From positions 1,526,468-1,590,467 of the forward strand of contig NZ_HE610957.1 in NCBI RefSeq assembly GCF_000285515.1: DNA of 64,000 bases, written 5' to 3'. The notes under the pieces are model-generated. The model was not told where the DNA came from and did not search any database. It saw nothing but the letters and a program-made list of their open reading frames with translations. Shown here one piece after another: positions 56,776 through 64,000 of this stretch (within the stretch, counting starts at the first letter, position 1; the number at the start of each line of letters is the position of its first letter). The position numbers and the translations under genes are program-made. The stretch comes from Paenibacillus senegalensis JC66 (GTDB lineage: Bacteria; Bacillota; Bacilli; Paenibacillales; NBRC-103111).

Positions 56776-57645
56776 CTAACCCTCCAGCCGTTTTCTCGCT
56801 TTCGGAAAAACATTCAACGCATTCTCGTAAAATACGCTGGAATAAAAGCTTTCCGGGACGAGAGCTTCCACAAACCGGATATAAATCTCAACCGGAGCAA
56901 GCGGCCAATCGGTTCCGAAAAGAATTTTATCATAATGATCCGCATATATGAGGGCTCTGCGAAAATGGTCCATGAATAGCGGCTCTGTCACAAACCGCTG
57001 AAAAAACGGTCCATCTCCAACCTGTAAACCGGAAAGATCCGCATATACGTTAGGGTTCTTGCGAACTACCTCTGCTGCATCCATCACCCAAGGGTCACCA
57101 AGGTGACAAAGCACGAAATTAATATCGCGATGGCTGACTGCCAGTTCATCAACCGTCAGCGGATGGGAATATTTGATGAGTCCGTCTTTAGAATAAGTAT
57201 CTCCTGTGTGAATAACAACGGGAAGATTATATTGCTTGGCCAGCTCGTAAATAGGGCCATATATTTTATCATACACGTAGAAGTGATAGTAACCGGCATA
57301 CAGCTTAATTCCTGCCGTACTGTCAAGAGACAGCCTTTTTTCTATACGGTCAAGCTCTGCCTGCCCTCCAGATTCCAGCAAATAAGGGTTGATTCCGGTG
57401 CATTCCAGCAAAAAGTTTGGAAGCTTATCCTCCAGGTTGAGCGTCATCGGATTAGCGGCATGCCGGTCGGGAAATCCACCTTCTGCCGTTTCATTGACTC
57501 CCATGCCAATTCCAAGCACAACTCCATTGGCCGCAAACTCTTTGGACAAACCGTCTGCGGTGTAGTCCACCAAAGATAATTCATCCGCTGTCTGCTGGAA
57601 GCTGGCAATCCGGGATAAATGAACGTGAGCGTCAATGATGTTCAT
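56776..57645 (-). CDS. Amidohydrolase-2 family metal-dependent hydrolase
   Basis: 289 aa TIM-barrel: NIIDAHVHLSRI (HxH metal ligands), VVIHTGDT (His), FVLCHLGDPWVMDAAE (His), LFGTDWPLAPVEIY (Asp). Substrate unknown. It overlaps larC2 by 14 nt and is co-transcribed with it, suggesting a link to the Lar pathway or to organic acid metabolism. ATG 57645 follows AAGGAGGAG. Confidence 0.9.
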   Translation of the reverse strand: MNIIDAHVHLSRIASFQQTADELSLVDYTADGLSKEFAANGVVLGIGMGVNETAEGGFPDRHAANPMTLNLEDKLPNFLLECTGINPYLLESGGQAELDRIEKRLSLDSTAGIKLYAGYYHFYVYDKIYGPIYELAKQYNLPVVIHTGDTYSKDGLIKYSHPLTVDELAVSHRDINFVLCHLGDPWVMDAAEVVRKNPNVYADLSGLQVGDGPFFQRFVTEPLFMDHFRRALIYADHYDKILFGTDWPLAPVEIYIRFVEALVPESFYSSVFYENALNVFPKARKRLEG

Positions 57646-58123
57646 GGGGAGCTCCTCCTTCCTGCTCGAAGCGAAGCCGAACTTCTTCGTACACTTGCTT
57701 AAGCGGAAGACCAAAGCGACGCGCCACCGCAGCACACTCTTCATGCTCCGGGGCAAAATGCACCGGCTTGCCTTGATAGTAACCGACTTTAACTGAGATT
57801 TCGCCCCAAGGTGTATTTACCTTCTTCCAAGCTCTTCCTAAGCGATGGCAGGACGCCTGAAAATATCGCAATCCCAGCGTAGAGGTTTCTGAAAAAATAA
57901 CCTGCTCCATAGCTGAAAGCTTCTCCCGGTCCACCAGGACATTCAGCATTAGACCGGGCCTCCCCTTTTTCATAATGATCGGAATCCAGTATGCATCGTT
58001 GGCTCCGTGCTTCAACAGCTGATCGGTGACATAAGGGCAATGCTCCGGATTCATGTCATCCAGGTTGGCCTGAATCAGGATCATATTGTCATCTACATGC
58101 TCTGTGCGGTGATCAAATGACAT
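57632..58123 (-). CDS. larC2: LarC2, C-terminal half of the nickel insertase
   Basis: 163 aa: ILIQANLDDMNPEHCPYVTD, ANDAYWIPIIMKKGRPGLML, and TSTLGLRYFQASCHRLGRAW match the CTP-binding C-terminal domain of LarC. It has its own GAGGAGG site and lies on the opposite strand from larB-larC1 about 1.7 kb away, coupled to an amidohydrolase. The two halves must associate as separate proteins, if both are functional. Confidence 0.92.
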   Translation of the reverse strand: MSFDHRTEHVDDNMILIQANLDDMNPEHCPYVTDQLLKHGANDAYWIPIIMKKGRPGLMLNVLVDREKLSAMEQVIFSETSTLGLRYFQASCHRLGRAWKKVNTPWGEISVKVGYYQGKPVHFAPEHEECAAVARRFGLPLKQVYEEVRLRFEQEGGAPHEHH

Positions 58124-58300
58124 CGGCTGCCTCCTCGCGAAACAATGCTCTTTTTAGTTTCCCATTATACCTTGCCGGTTCTAGCTATGTAAATGTTACC
58201 GGGATGGATAAAAACTCCCGCCGAGATACATTCTATGGGAAAAACCTCTTTTTGCAAAAGAAGCAGGTTCATTTCAGCTCTTCAGGAAGGAGGATTCAGG

Positions 58301-59353
58301 TTGGGCAAGGCTATGCGTCGCAAACTACTCTGTGTTGTTGTTAGCCTAATGATTAGCTCATTTATAATAACGGAATACGTCCCCCCGGTTCATGCTAATT
58401 CTACAACCAGCTCCGCACCTAAAGAGGCAGTCAAAAGCCGGGAGCAAATTTTCGCGGAACGTCGGCAATTATTTGATGAAATCAGTGCTTTAACAGGAAT
58501 ACCATGGCCTTATCTGGCGGCGATTGACCAGTACGAAAGGACAATTCGCATTGCCAAAAAAAGACCTCTTGCCAAAGGGCTGATTGACATTTATTATTCG
58601 CAAGAGGAATGGACAGGCATGCTTAACCCTGATCGCGAGGACGATAATCCGACATCCATTGCATTTTTCAACGGCAAAGGAAAGGACGGCAATGGGGATG
58701 GATTAGCGGATCGCACTGATGATCTCGATGTACTCTTTACGACGGCTGATTATATTTTGTCGTACGGGACAAGCGAGCAGGATTTTCGCATAGCGCTATG
58801 GGAGTATTATCATAATAACCGTAGTGTGGAACGTATTGAGCAGTTTGTGAAGCTGTATTCAACTTATGATCGCCTGGATTTGTTTCAGCATGTTTTTCCC
58901 GTGCCTTTAAGCTCCAGTTACTCTTACAGGGGAACCTGGGGGGCACGTAGAGGCTGGGGAGGATACCGGATTCATGAGGGCACGGATATTTTTGCCGGCT
59001 ACGGTGTGCCTGCCCGAAGCACAACCTATGGAGTTATCGAGGTCCGCGGCTGGAATCCGTATGGCGGTTGGAGAATCGGTATTCGTGATCTGAACAATAT
59101 TTATCACTACTACGCGCATCTGAGCGGATTTAATAAAAAACTGAATATCGGAGATGCGGTCGCCCCTGGTGATGTAGTAGGCTGGGTTGGAAGCTCCGGC
59201 TACGGCAAACCGGGAACTTCAGGCAAATTCCCGCCCCACCTCCATTACGGTCTCTACAGAGACAATGGCTTGTCAGAATGGTCATTCGATCCGTATCCCC
59301 ACCTGCGCAAATGGGAAAAAGAAGAGCGCCAGCGCAAGCTGAAAAAATCTTGA
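58301..59353 (+). CDS. lytH: M23 peptidase, LytH-like sporulation endopeptidase
   Basis: 350 aa. Signal peptide (MRRKLLCVVVSLMISSFIIT), a helical domain with FPWPYLAAIDQYER-like residues, then a LytM domain: YRIHEGTDIFAGYGVPARST (H and D ligands), YYAHLSG, and PPHLHYGLYRDNG (HxH). LytH of B. subtilis is an L-Ala-D-Glu peptidase that shapes spore cortex; its neighbours lipA and yunB are the same here. TTG 58301 lies 5 nt after AAGGAGG; longer frames are unsupported. Confidence 0.87.
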   Translation: MGKAMRRKLLCVVVSLMISSFIITEYVPPVHANSTTSSAPKEAVKSREQIFAERRQLFDEISALTGIPWPYLAAIDQYERTIRIAKKRPLAKGLIDIYYSQEEWTGMLNPDREDDNPTSIAFFNGKGKDGNGDGLADRTDDLDVLFTTADYILSYGTSEQDFRIALWEYYHNNRSVERIEQFVKLYSTYDRLDLFQHVFPVPLSSSYSYRGTWGARRGWGGYRIHEGTDIFAGYGVPARSTTYGVIEVRGWNPYGGWRIGIRDLNNIYHYYAHLSGFNKKLNIGDAVAPGDVVGWVGSSGYGKPGTSGKFPPHLHYGLYRDNGLSEWSFDPYPHLRKWEKEERQRKLKKS

Positions 59354-59547
59354 TTCAACCTTACATCGGTTATCTTGCTTGAATGGTTCTGGTCTTTTAG
59401 GAGATTTAACTCGTGAGATTTAACCCGTGGAGACTCCTTTTCCAGGGCTTTTTCTTGCAAGGGCTTGAATCGTGAAGGCTCGTCAACTAGGGTACCTTTT
59501 CTTGCTGGAGGCTTCTGAGAATCAATCTTTGTTACCTGCCAAAATGA

Positions 59548-59586
59548 AACACCCAAGAATGTTGTTTAACGGCATTTTTGGGTGTT
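59548..59586. terminator. Terminator-like hairpin after lytH
   Basis: AACACCCAAgAATG / CATTtTTGGGTGTT stem, about 195 bases downstream of lytH; flanked by TTG-rich sequence. Confidence 0.7.
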
Positions 59587-59599
59587 GACTTTTGTGTCG

Positions 59600-60260
59600 C
59601 GGTCCCCCGGCGGACATGTATGCGAAAATCGTATACATTCGCCTTCGACAGCGCTCCGGCTTGAGCGCCCCGACTTGAAATGTATGCGAAAAATCGCAGT
59701 CCAATTGCCTCGCAGTGCGAGCAGAGGCGGATTATATGCGAAAACCGTCATGTCTTCTCCAGTTCTGGCACCTCTCCGGCATGAAAATAGCCAAGGTTGG
59801 CGGGGTTCAAAGGGCTTGTCGCCTGTTGTTGCTTGTTGTTGTTTGTTGTTTCCTGCGTTTTGTACGAAATGTCGTACAAATACATGGGGATGAAGGGCAA
59901 TAACCGGTGATTTGTATGAAACGTCGTACAAATACAGGGGATTAAAGGGCGATTACCCGAGATTTGTATGACAAATCGTACAAATACCGGGGTCTAAGAG
60001 TTGAGTCGGTACAAATGCCGGGGTTTAAAGGAGCTACAGCCAGTGTTTCATACGAAATTTCGTAAAAGTTATCACAAGTTATGATTGAGGTGCGATTTCC
60101 TGAGATTGTTCATCATGCGGGACGTTATATATTTCGCAGAAAAATCGCATACATTGCGCCTCCAACAGCGCCCGCGGCGGGAATGTATGCGAAAAATCGC
60201 ATACATTCACTGCCGCAGCGGACGCCAGGCGGAATGTATGCAATATAATTCGCGTAGGGA
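59600..60260. repeat. Palindromic repeat field (two families) including the inverted partner of 1-300
   Basis: Family A: GAATGTATGCGA-n-TCGCATACATT palindromes (near 59613, 59678, 60130, 60186 and partly 60232). Family B: TTGTACGA-n-TCGTACAA type (59859-59880, 59911-59933, 59961-59983), followed by a degenerate copy at 60050. 59735-60085 is the reverse complement of 1-300. No coding gene is present here; the open frames are products of the repeats. Confidence 0.85.
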
Positions 60261-60300
60261 GGCGCCGGAATCGGGAAGTAAGCAGCGAATCCGTTCCCTT

Positions 60301-61050
60301 TTATTGAGGCGTAATTGGCAAGGCTCCTCCTCCCGGTGTGCGCATCTCCGGCAGAGTCACCGAAGGCGGCAGCGGTGACGAGTTCCCTACCGGATTTCCT
60401 TTGTTGTCCACATAATACATGGGCGTGTCGCCAATAATCAGGACATAAGAAAGCGGGACCTCCGTTTCGATCACCTCATGCTCTGAGCTGAACGGAACTA
60501 TGACCGCAACATCGGCAATTATCCGTATGTATACTTCAGCAAGAACCATATTGATCCCGACACTTTCATACCGCCTTCCCAATTCCACCTGAACAGCTCC
60601 CTGCGGCGACATCCTGATTGGAATCTTCGGACCGTATGAGGCAATAATCGCGCTGTCTAAGACAAGACCGAGCGGAATCTTCTCGGTATGGGCCTGCAGG
60701 TCCTGCAGCAAGCCTTGGACAATATCTACGGAACGCGACGTGATCTTCATATGCTCCGCATAATTGAGCACGAAGCCGTTAACTTTCCCATCCTGTCCAT
60801 GCTTCCATTCCATCAATTTATCCAAATTCGCTTCTTCAGTAATTTTTTCCGAAAGAGTGGCATTTACAGACTGTGTAACTACTTGCTTCATTCTTATTGT
60901 AGCCAAATGAGTTAACGGCGGCTTCAGCCTTTTCTCAATATAAATAAACGATTGTAAAGAAAACAAGGTGAACAGGATCAGGACAAGAAAGATCGCCCTC
61001 TTGCGGCTGCTTTTGCGAGGATTCCGACTTTTCCACCTGCGCCTTCGCAT
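60301..61050 (-). CDS. yunB: Sporulation protein YunB
   Basis: 249 aa with a basic N-terminus, one transmembrane helix (AIFLVLILFTLFSLQSFIYI) and the YunB body: GFVLNYAEHMKITSRSVDIV, IPIRMSPQGAVQVELGRRYE, GINMVLAEVYIRIIADVAVI. A sigma-E-controlled, mother-cell protein of unknown mechanism. GGGGGGAGG supports ATG 61050. The proline-rich C-terminus is longer than usual. Confidence 0.92.
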   Translation of the reverse strand: MRRRRWKSRNPRKSSRKRAIFLVLILFTLFSLQSFIYIEKRLKPPLTHLATIRMKQVVTQSVNATLSEKITEEANLDKLMEWKHGQDGKVNGFVLNYAEHMKITSRSVDIVQGLLQDLQAHTEKIPLGLVLDSAIIASYGPKIPIRMSPQGAVQVELGRRYESVGINMVLAEVYIRIIADVAVIVPFSSEHEVIETEVPLSYVLIIGDTPMYYVDNKGNPVGNSSPLPPSVTLPEMRTPGGGALPITPQ

Positions 61051-61164
61051 TCGTCCTCCCCCCTTGTAAGCAGACATGTTCTCTATAACAGCCTATGCTT
61101 GGGAGGGATAAAATAACCCCAAAATGTAAGGAAGCTTTCTGTTAGATTCCTGTCAGAGGAAATT

Positions 61165-61265
61165 GAATGCGGCTAGAGTAATTGGGGTGAAACTAGAGTG
61201 ATTTGCATGAGGATAGTGTAATTTGGCTGAAACTAGAGTAATTTGCATGTGGCTAGAGTAATTTT
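61165..61265. repeat. Tandem repeat GCTAGAGTAATTTG upstream of yunB
   Basis: Five imperfect copies of GGCTAGAGTAATTTG / AACTAGAGTGATTTGCATG over about 100 bp. Non-coding, of the same slippage-type family as other repeats in the window. Confidence 0.75.
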
Positions 61266-61387
61266 AATTTGGGCAAGGCTATTTTTCAGCAGTTTCAAAT
61301 TTTTACAGATTCATTGGGCGCTTAGTCCGTATTGAATTCAAAACCATTAGCCGGTTACCGCTTGAAGCCTAAAATTCAGGCTGTTGA

Positions 61388-61786
61388 TCATCTGCGACTA
61401 ACAATAAATGCACCGATCCCACTAAAACATATATAGGCGATTATTATTATCCATAGATAAACAGTTAAAATTTCCTCAATCCCTAAGAACGATGAAATAC
61501 AGAGTGCAATAAATAATAGACCTATAAAAATATGTGATGAAAAAAGGTAAAATTTAAGCATATTTTTTTCGGTTCTTTCATCTGTGTCAGGGGTTCTATC
61601 GCGTTTTAGCAGAGCTTTCATTATATTGGTAACGGTTAAAATAACTGTGCCAGTTAAAGCACCAAGTAAAATGCTTAAATTGAACTCTTCTTTGATGAAG
61701 TAAACAATGGATAAACCAAGAATTACACCAACCAGTACATTAATGGCTCTAAAAGTTAAATTCCATTTCTCCATATTCTTCCTCAT
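61388..61786 (-). CDS. Small membrane protein, 132 aa, paired with an XRE regulator
   Basis: Four predicted transmembrane helices (about 12-30, 36-56, 78-98, 104-128) with a charged cytoplasmic loop (LLKRDRTPDTDERTEKNMLK). It resembles the DUF2178-like membrane proteins. Its start overlaps the stop of the HTH gene (ATGA). The pair is a common Firmicutes arrangement in which the regulator controls its own membrane partner. Confidence 0.75.
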   Translation of the reverse strand: MRKNMEKWNLTFRAINVLVGVILGLSIVYFIKEEFNLSILLGALTGTVILTVTNIMKALLKRDRTPDTDERTEKNMLKFYLFSSHIFIGLLFIALCISSFLGIEEILTVYLWIIIIAYICFSGIGAFIVSRR

Positions 61787-61992
61787 TCTTTCTCCTCCTC
61801 TAATATAAAGATCTCTTGAATAGGAAGATTGAAGTAATTAACGATTTTCAAAGCAAGCTCCAGACTTGGATTATATTTATTGTTTTCGATGGCTGTAAGG
61901 GTTTGTCTAGTTACTTGCAGGTCTTCAGCTAATTGTAATTGTTTAATACCTCTTTCCTTCCTTATACTTCTAATGTTATTTCTGACAGGCAT
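61783..61992 (-). CDS. XRE-family regulator (YozG/YgzD type)
   Basis: 69 aa: NNIRSIRKERGIKQLQLAED and LQVTRQTLTAIENNKYNPSL form the short XRE HTH, ending ILEEEKE. Regulators of this small group sit in front of membrane proteins of similar topology. No separate operator was identified with certainty, although the 60 bases upstream contain TTACATA / TATGTAAA inverted repeats. Confidence 0.88.
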   Translation of the reverse strand: MPVRNNIRSIRKERGIKQLQLAEDLQVTRQTLTAIENNKYNPSLELALKIVNYFNLPIQEIFILEEEKE

Positions 61993-62414
61993 GAGCTTTC
62001 ACCGCCTATATATAAAGGCTTCTTTACATAATTAATATCATGGAAAATCACATATGTAAATACTTCTTTACATTTTTACATAGAAAGAAATCAGAGCCAG
62101 GCTTCAAGATCAGGAAAAAACAGAGAAAAGGCGTTCGAAACAGCCAACCATCCGCTGTAACGAAACGCCTTCTTTCTTAAAGTTTATTTATTGTCGGCCA
62201 GGTGGTAGTATGTTGAAAGCCTGGTTACTCGTTTGAAAACTGTTTTACATTTGGAAAATATTAGAATTAATGATTTGAATTCATGGTTTGAATTCATGGT
62301 TATATTTTGAACTCCTTGTTTATGTTAGTGCTTGTTCATGTGTGTTAGTGGTTCATGTTAATGCTGGTTCATGTTAGTGTTTGTTTTTGTTAGTGGCTGG
62401 TTCATGTTTGAAGG
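61993..62414. other. 422-bp intergenic region with hairpin and repeats
   Basis: AAGGCGTTcG / CGaAACGCCTT hairpin at 62126-62176 followed by TCTTTCTT is a terminator with no obvious upstream plus-strand gene. At 62300-62410 the sequence is a degenerate repeat of GTTCATGTTAGTG. The TTACAT(A) inverted repeats near 62035-62080 may be the operator of the 61783 regulator. Confidence 0.5.
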
Positions 62415-63230
62415 CTAGTTATTGTTTGAAAGCTCCCGCTGCCGCAAGCTCTCGTAAAGAAGAATTGTCGCAGCCATAGCCACATTCAAAGACTCCGCCT
62501 GTCCGCGGATCGGAATGATAACCTCCTGATTCGCCCACCTGCTGACTTCACTTGATACTCCTTCGCCTTCGTTGCCAACAATAATCCAGGTATCTACGGT
62601 AAAATCGATGTTATAGCAGCTTTGTGAAGCGGAAAGTGAGGTGCTGACAATTTGCACCCCGCGAGCGGCCGCTTTCTCCAATAAGGCAGGCAATGGCCCC
62701 GCTTGCACAATAGGCAGATGGAAGAGAGAGCCCATCGTTGCGCGAATGGTTTTAGGATTATACAGATCAACAGTGCCCTGGCCCAGAATCACTGCGCCGG
62801 CTCCTGCCGCATCAGCAGCACGTATGATCGTGCCCAAATTACCGGGGTCTTGTACTCCATCCACGACTACAACCATACCGTACGGCCTTTCCCGGTCTTC
62901 AAGCACGACCTCGGAGGAAACCTGCAGTTGATGAGCTGCAGCCATCACCGGCTGAGGAGTTTTCGTGTCCGCCACTTTGGCCAGCACTTCACGGGACACG
63001 GCAATCCGTTCCAAACCGCGTTCAGGTATGTAAGGCTGAAGCTCCTCCGGGATTCCGGCGTTCCTATCATAAATAATTGTCTCCAGCTTAATGCCTGCCT
63101 TTAAAGCTTCAATTAACAGATGGTTGCCTTCCAGCATGAATTTCTTTTGGCTGTCCCGCCCTTTTTTCGTCAACAGCTGGCTCCACTGCTTGACCCGCGG
63201 ATTTTGCAAAGACACAATTTCCTGATCCAT
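62415..63230 (-). CDS. TrmH/SpoU-family RNA methyltransferase
   Basis: 271 aa: N-terminal substrate-binding domain (NPRVKQWSQLLTKKGRDSQK, FMLEGNHLLIEALKAGI) and C-terminal trefoil-knot domain with GVQDPGNLGTIIRAADAAGA, WIIVGNEGEGVSSEV and IPIRGQAESLNVAMAATILL (motifs 1-3). It probably 2'-O-methylates 23S rRNA (YsgA/RlmB-like). Substrate nucleotide cannot be read. Confidence 0.94.
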   Translation of the reverse strand: MDQEIVSLQNPRVKQWSQLLTKKGRDSQKKFMLEGNHLLIEALKAGIKLETIIYDRNAGIPEELQPYIPERGLERIAVSREVLAKVADTKTPQPVMAAAHQLQVSSEVVLEDRERPYGMVVVVDGVQDPGNLGTIIRAADAAGAGAVILGQGTVDLYNPKTIRATMGSLFHLPIVQAGPLPALLEKAAARGVQIVSTSLSASQSCYNIDFTVDTWIIVGNEGEGVSSEVSRWANQEVIIPIRGQAESLNVAMAATILLYESLRQRELSNNN

Positions 63231-63238
63231 CGCCCGTT

Positions 63239-63898
63239 CTACCTCGCAAACATTTTCTCGAATTTCAACAAATGCTCATTCTTGCCTACGATTACAAGAG
63301 TATCCGTTACCCGGATCAAAGCATCGGCTGATGGTGTAATATTCATGACGCCATTGGTTTTGACAGCCATCACATTGCAGTTGTACTTAGCCCGAATATT
63401 CAGCTGCTTGAGACTTTTTCCGATCATTTGCGGTGGGGCTTTCATCTCCACGATGCTGTACCCGTCGGATAGCTCGACATAATCCATCACATTCGGTGAA
63501 ATTAAATGATGAGCCACCCGATTTCCCATATCCCGCTCCGGAAAGACAACTTTGTCAGCGCCAATTTTGCTTAACACCTTGGCCTGCAGATCATTCTGGG
63601 CTTTAACAATTAATTTGGGAATCCCCATATCCTTCAAAATGAGGCTGGTTAAAATGCTCGCCTGGATATTCATCCCGATGGCCACAACGACCACATCAAA
63701 GCGGTCAATGCCCAGCGTCCGCAGGGCTTCCTCATCGGTACTGTCGGCTTGAACTGCCTGAGTAACGAAAGTGCTTATATTCTGCACTCTCTGCTCATTG
63801 GAGTCTATAGCCAGCACTTCATAACCAAAAGCATGGAGCGATTTGGCCACACTGGAGCCAAACCGCCCGATGCCAATAACGGCAAATTGCTGTTTCAT
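63239..63898 (-). CDS. KtrA/KtrC-type potassium uptake regulatory (RCK) protein
   Basis: 219 aa: Rossmann-like RCK_N (FAVIGIGRFGSSVAKSLHAF, LAIDSNEQRVQ) and RCK_C (YSIVEMKAPPQMIGKSLKQL, LVIVGKNEHLLKFEKMF). Binds ATP/ADP and cyclic di-AMP in relatives and gates the KtrB/D channel; no channel gene is in the window. ATG 63898 after GGTGGGG. It ends 8 nt before the methyltransferase start. Confidence 0.93.
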   Translation of the reverse strand: MKQQFAVIGIGRFGSSVAKSLHAFGYEVLAIDSNEQRVQNISTFVTQAVQADSTDEEALRTLGIDRFDVVVVAIGMNIQASILTSLILKDMGIPKLIVKAQNDLQAKVLSKIGADKVVFPERDMGNRVAHHLISPNVMDYVELSDGYSIVEMKAPPQMIGKSLKQLNIRAKYNCNVMAVKTNGVMNITPSADALIRVTDTLVIVGKNEHLLKFEKMFAR

Positions 63899-64000
63899 AA
63901 TCCCCACCGTCCTGCCAAGATTAAAACCATTATAGCATGCCTGACTTTACCACTCCAAAGCCGTTTAAAATTTTGCATACTAAGGCATATTATCTAGTAT

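Noticed and set aside
59582-59931. Overlapping frames in the 59.6-60.0 kb repeat
   Set aside because: Palindromic repeats, several mutually exclusive frames, no conserved protein features.
1-64000. CRISPR arrays, tRNA, rRNA or tmRNA genes
   Set aside because: I saw no regularly spaced identical repeats and no tRNA cloverleaf or CCA end. The prophage does not obviously sit in a tRNA gene.

Overview
The window is a low-to-moderate GC Firmicutes chromosome segment, most likely Paenibacillus. The evidence is an alpha/beta small acid-soluble spore protein, the sporulation genes ylbJ, lytH and yunB, a lipA-yutD neighbourhood known from Bacillus, a secreted protein with a copper-amine-oxidase-like N-terminal domain, and strong GGAGG ribosome binding sites with frequent TTG/GTG starts.

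About 43.6 kb (1158-44737) is one apparently complete temperate siphovirus prophage bounded by a 19-bp direct repeat. Its integrase gene ends inside the right repeat. Right to left it carries: integrase, ImmA-type metalloprotease and Cro/CI-type switch (41.6-44.7 kb); an excisionase-like protein, a TGT/DpdA-like enzyme and small early genes (39-41.6 kb); tandem AbrB-like regulators, a DUF2800 nuclease, a DUF2815 single-strand-binding protein, a MazG-like pyrophosphatase, PolA-type polymerase, VapE-type primase/helicase, an iteron-like repeat cluster, VRR-NUC and SNF2 proteins (28-39 kb); a late regulator and terminators; then the leftward late operon of HNH nuclease, terminase, portal, ClpP-type protease, HK97 capsid, connectors, tail tube, frameshifted chaperones, 1571-aa tape measure, tail tip and fibres, and lysis genes (4.6-27.9 kb). 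Two accessory regions interrupt this plan. One is a moron island at 8.9-10.55 kb. The other is a left-end module at 1.2-4.6 kb with a LexA-like DNA-binding protein, a ribbon-helix-helix protein, and two near-identical promoters that carry a palindromic operator in the spacer and drive small rightward genes.

The host flanks hold the spore protein gene on the left and, on the right, a chemoreceptor without sensor domain, an M3 oligopeptidase, a YycC-family protein, truncated haemoglobin, ylbJ, NAD kinase, yutD, lipA, larB-larC1, and larC2 with an amidohydrolase on the opposite strand. These are followed by lytH, yunB, an HTH/membrane-protein pair, a TrmH-family methyltransferase and a KtrA/C-type RCK protein. 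Intergenic DNA is rich in short palindromic and degenerate tandem repeats. One roughly 300-bp repeat occurs as inverted copies at 1-300 and about 59735-60085, flanking nearly the whole window.

The observations most worth following up are: the paired promoter-operators with an RHH gene between them; the stand-alone LexA-like domain with an SOS-type palindrome upstream; a distal-tail protein apparently split over two genes; two candidate recoding sites (A AAA AAG at 39774 and T6 at 19099); a TGT-like protein whose only good start seems to be ATT; the iteron cluster; a His-x-His tail shaft; and a larC gene split onto opposite strands.
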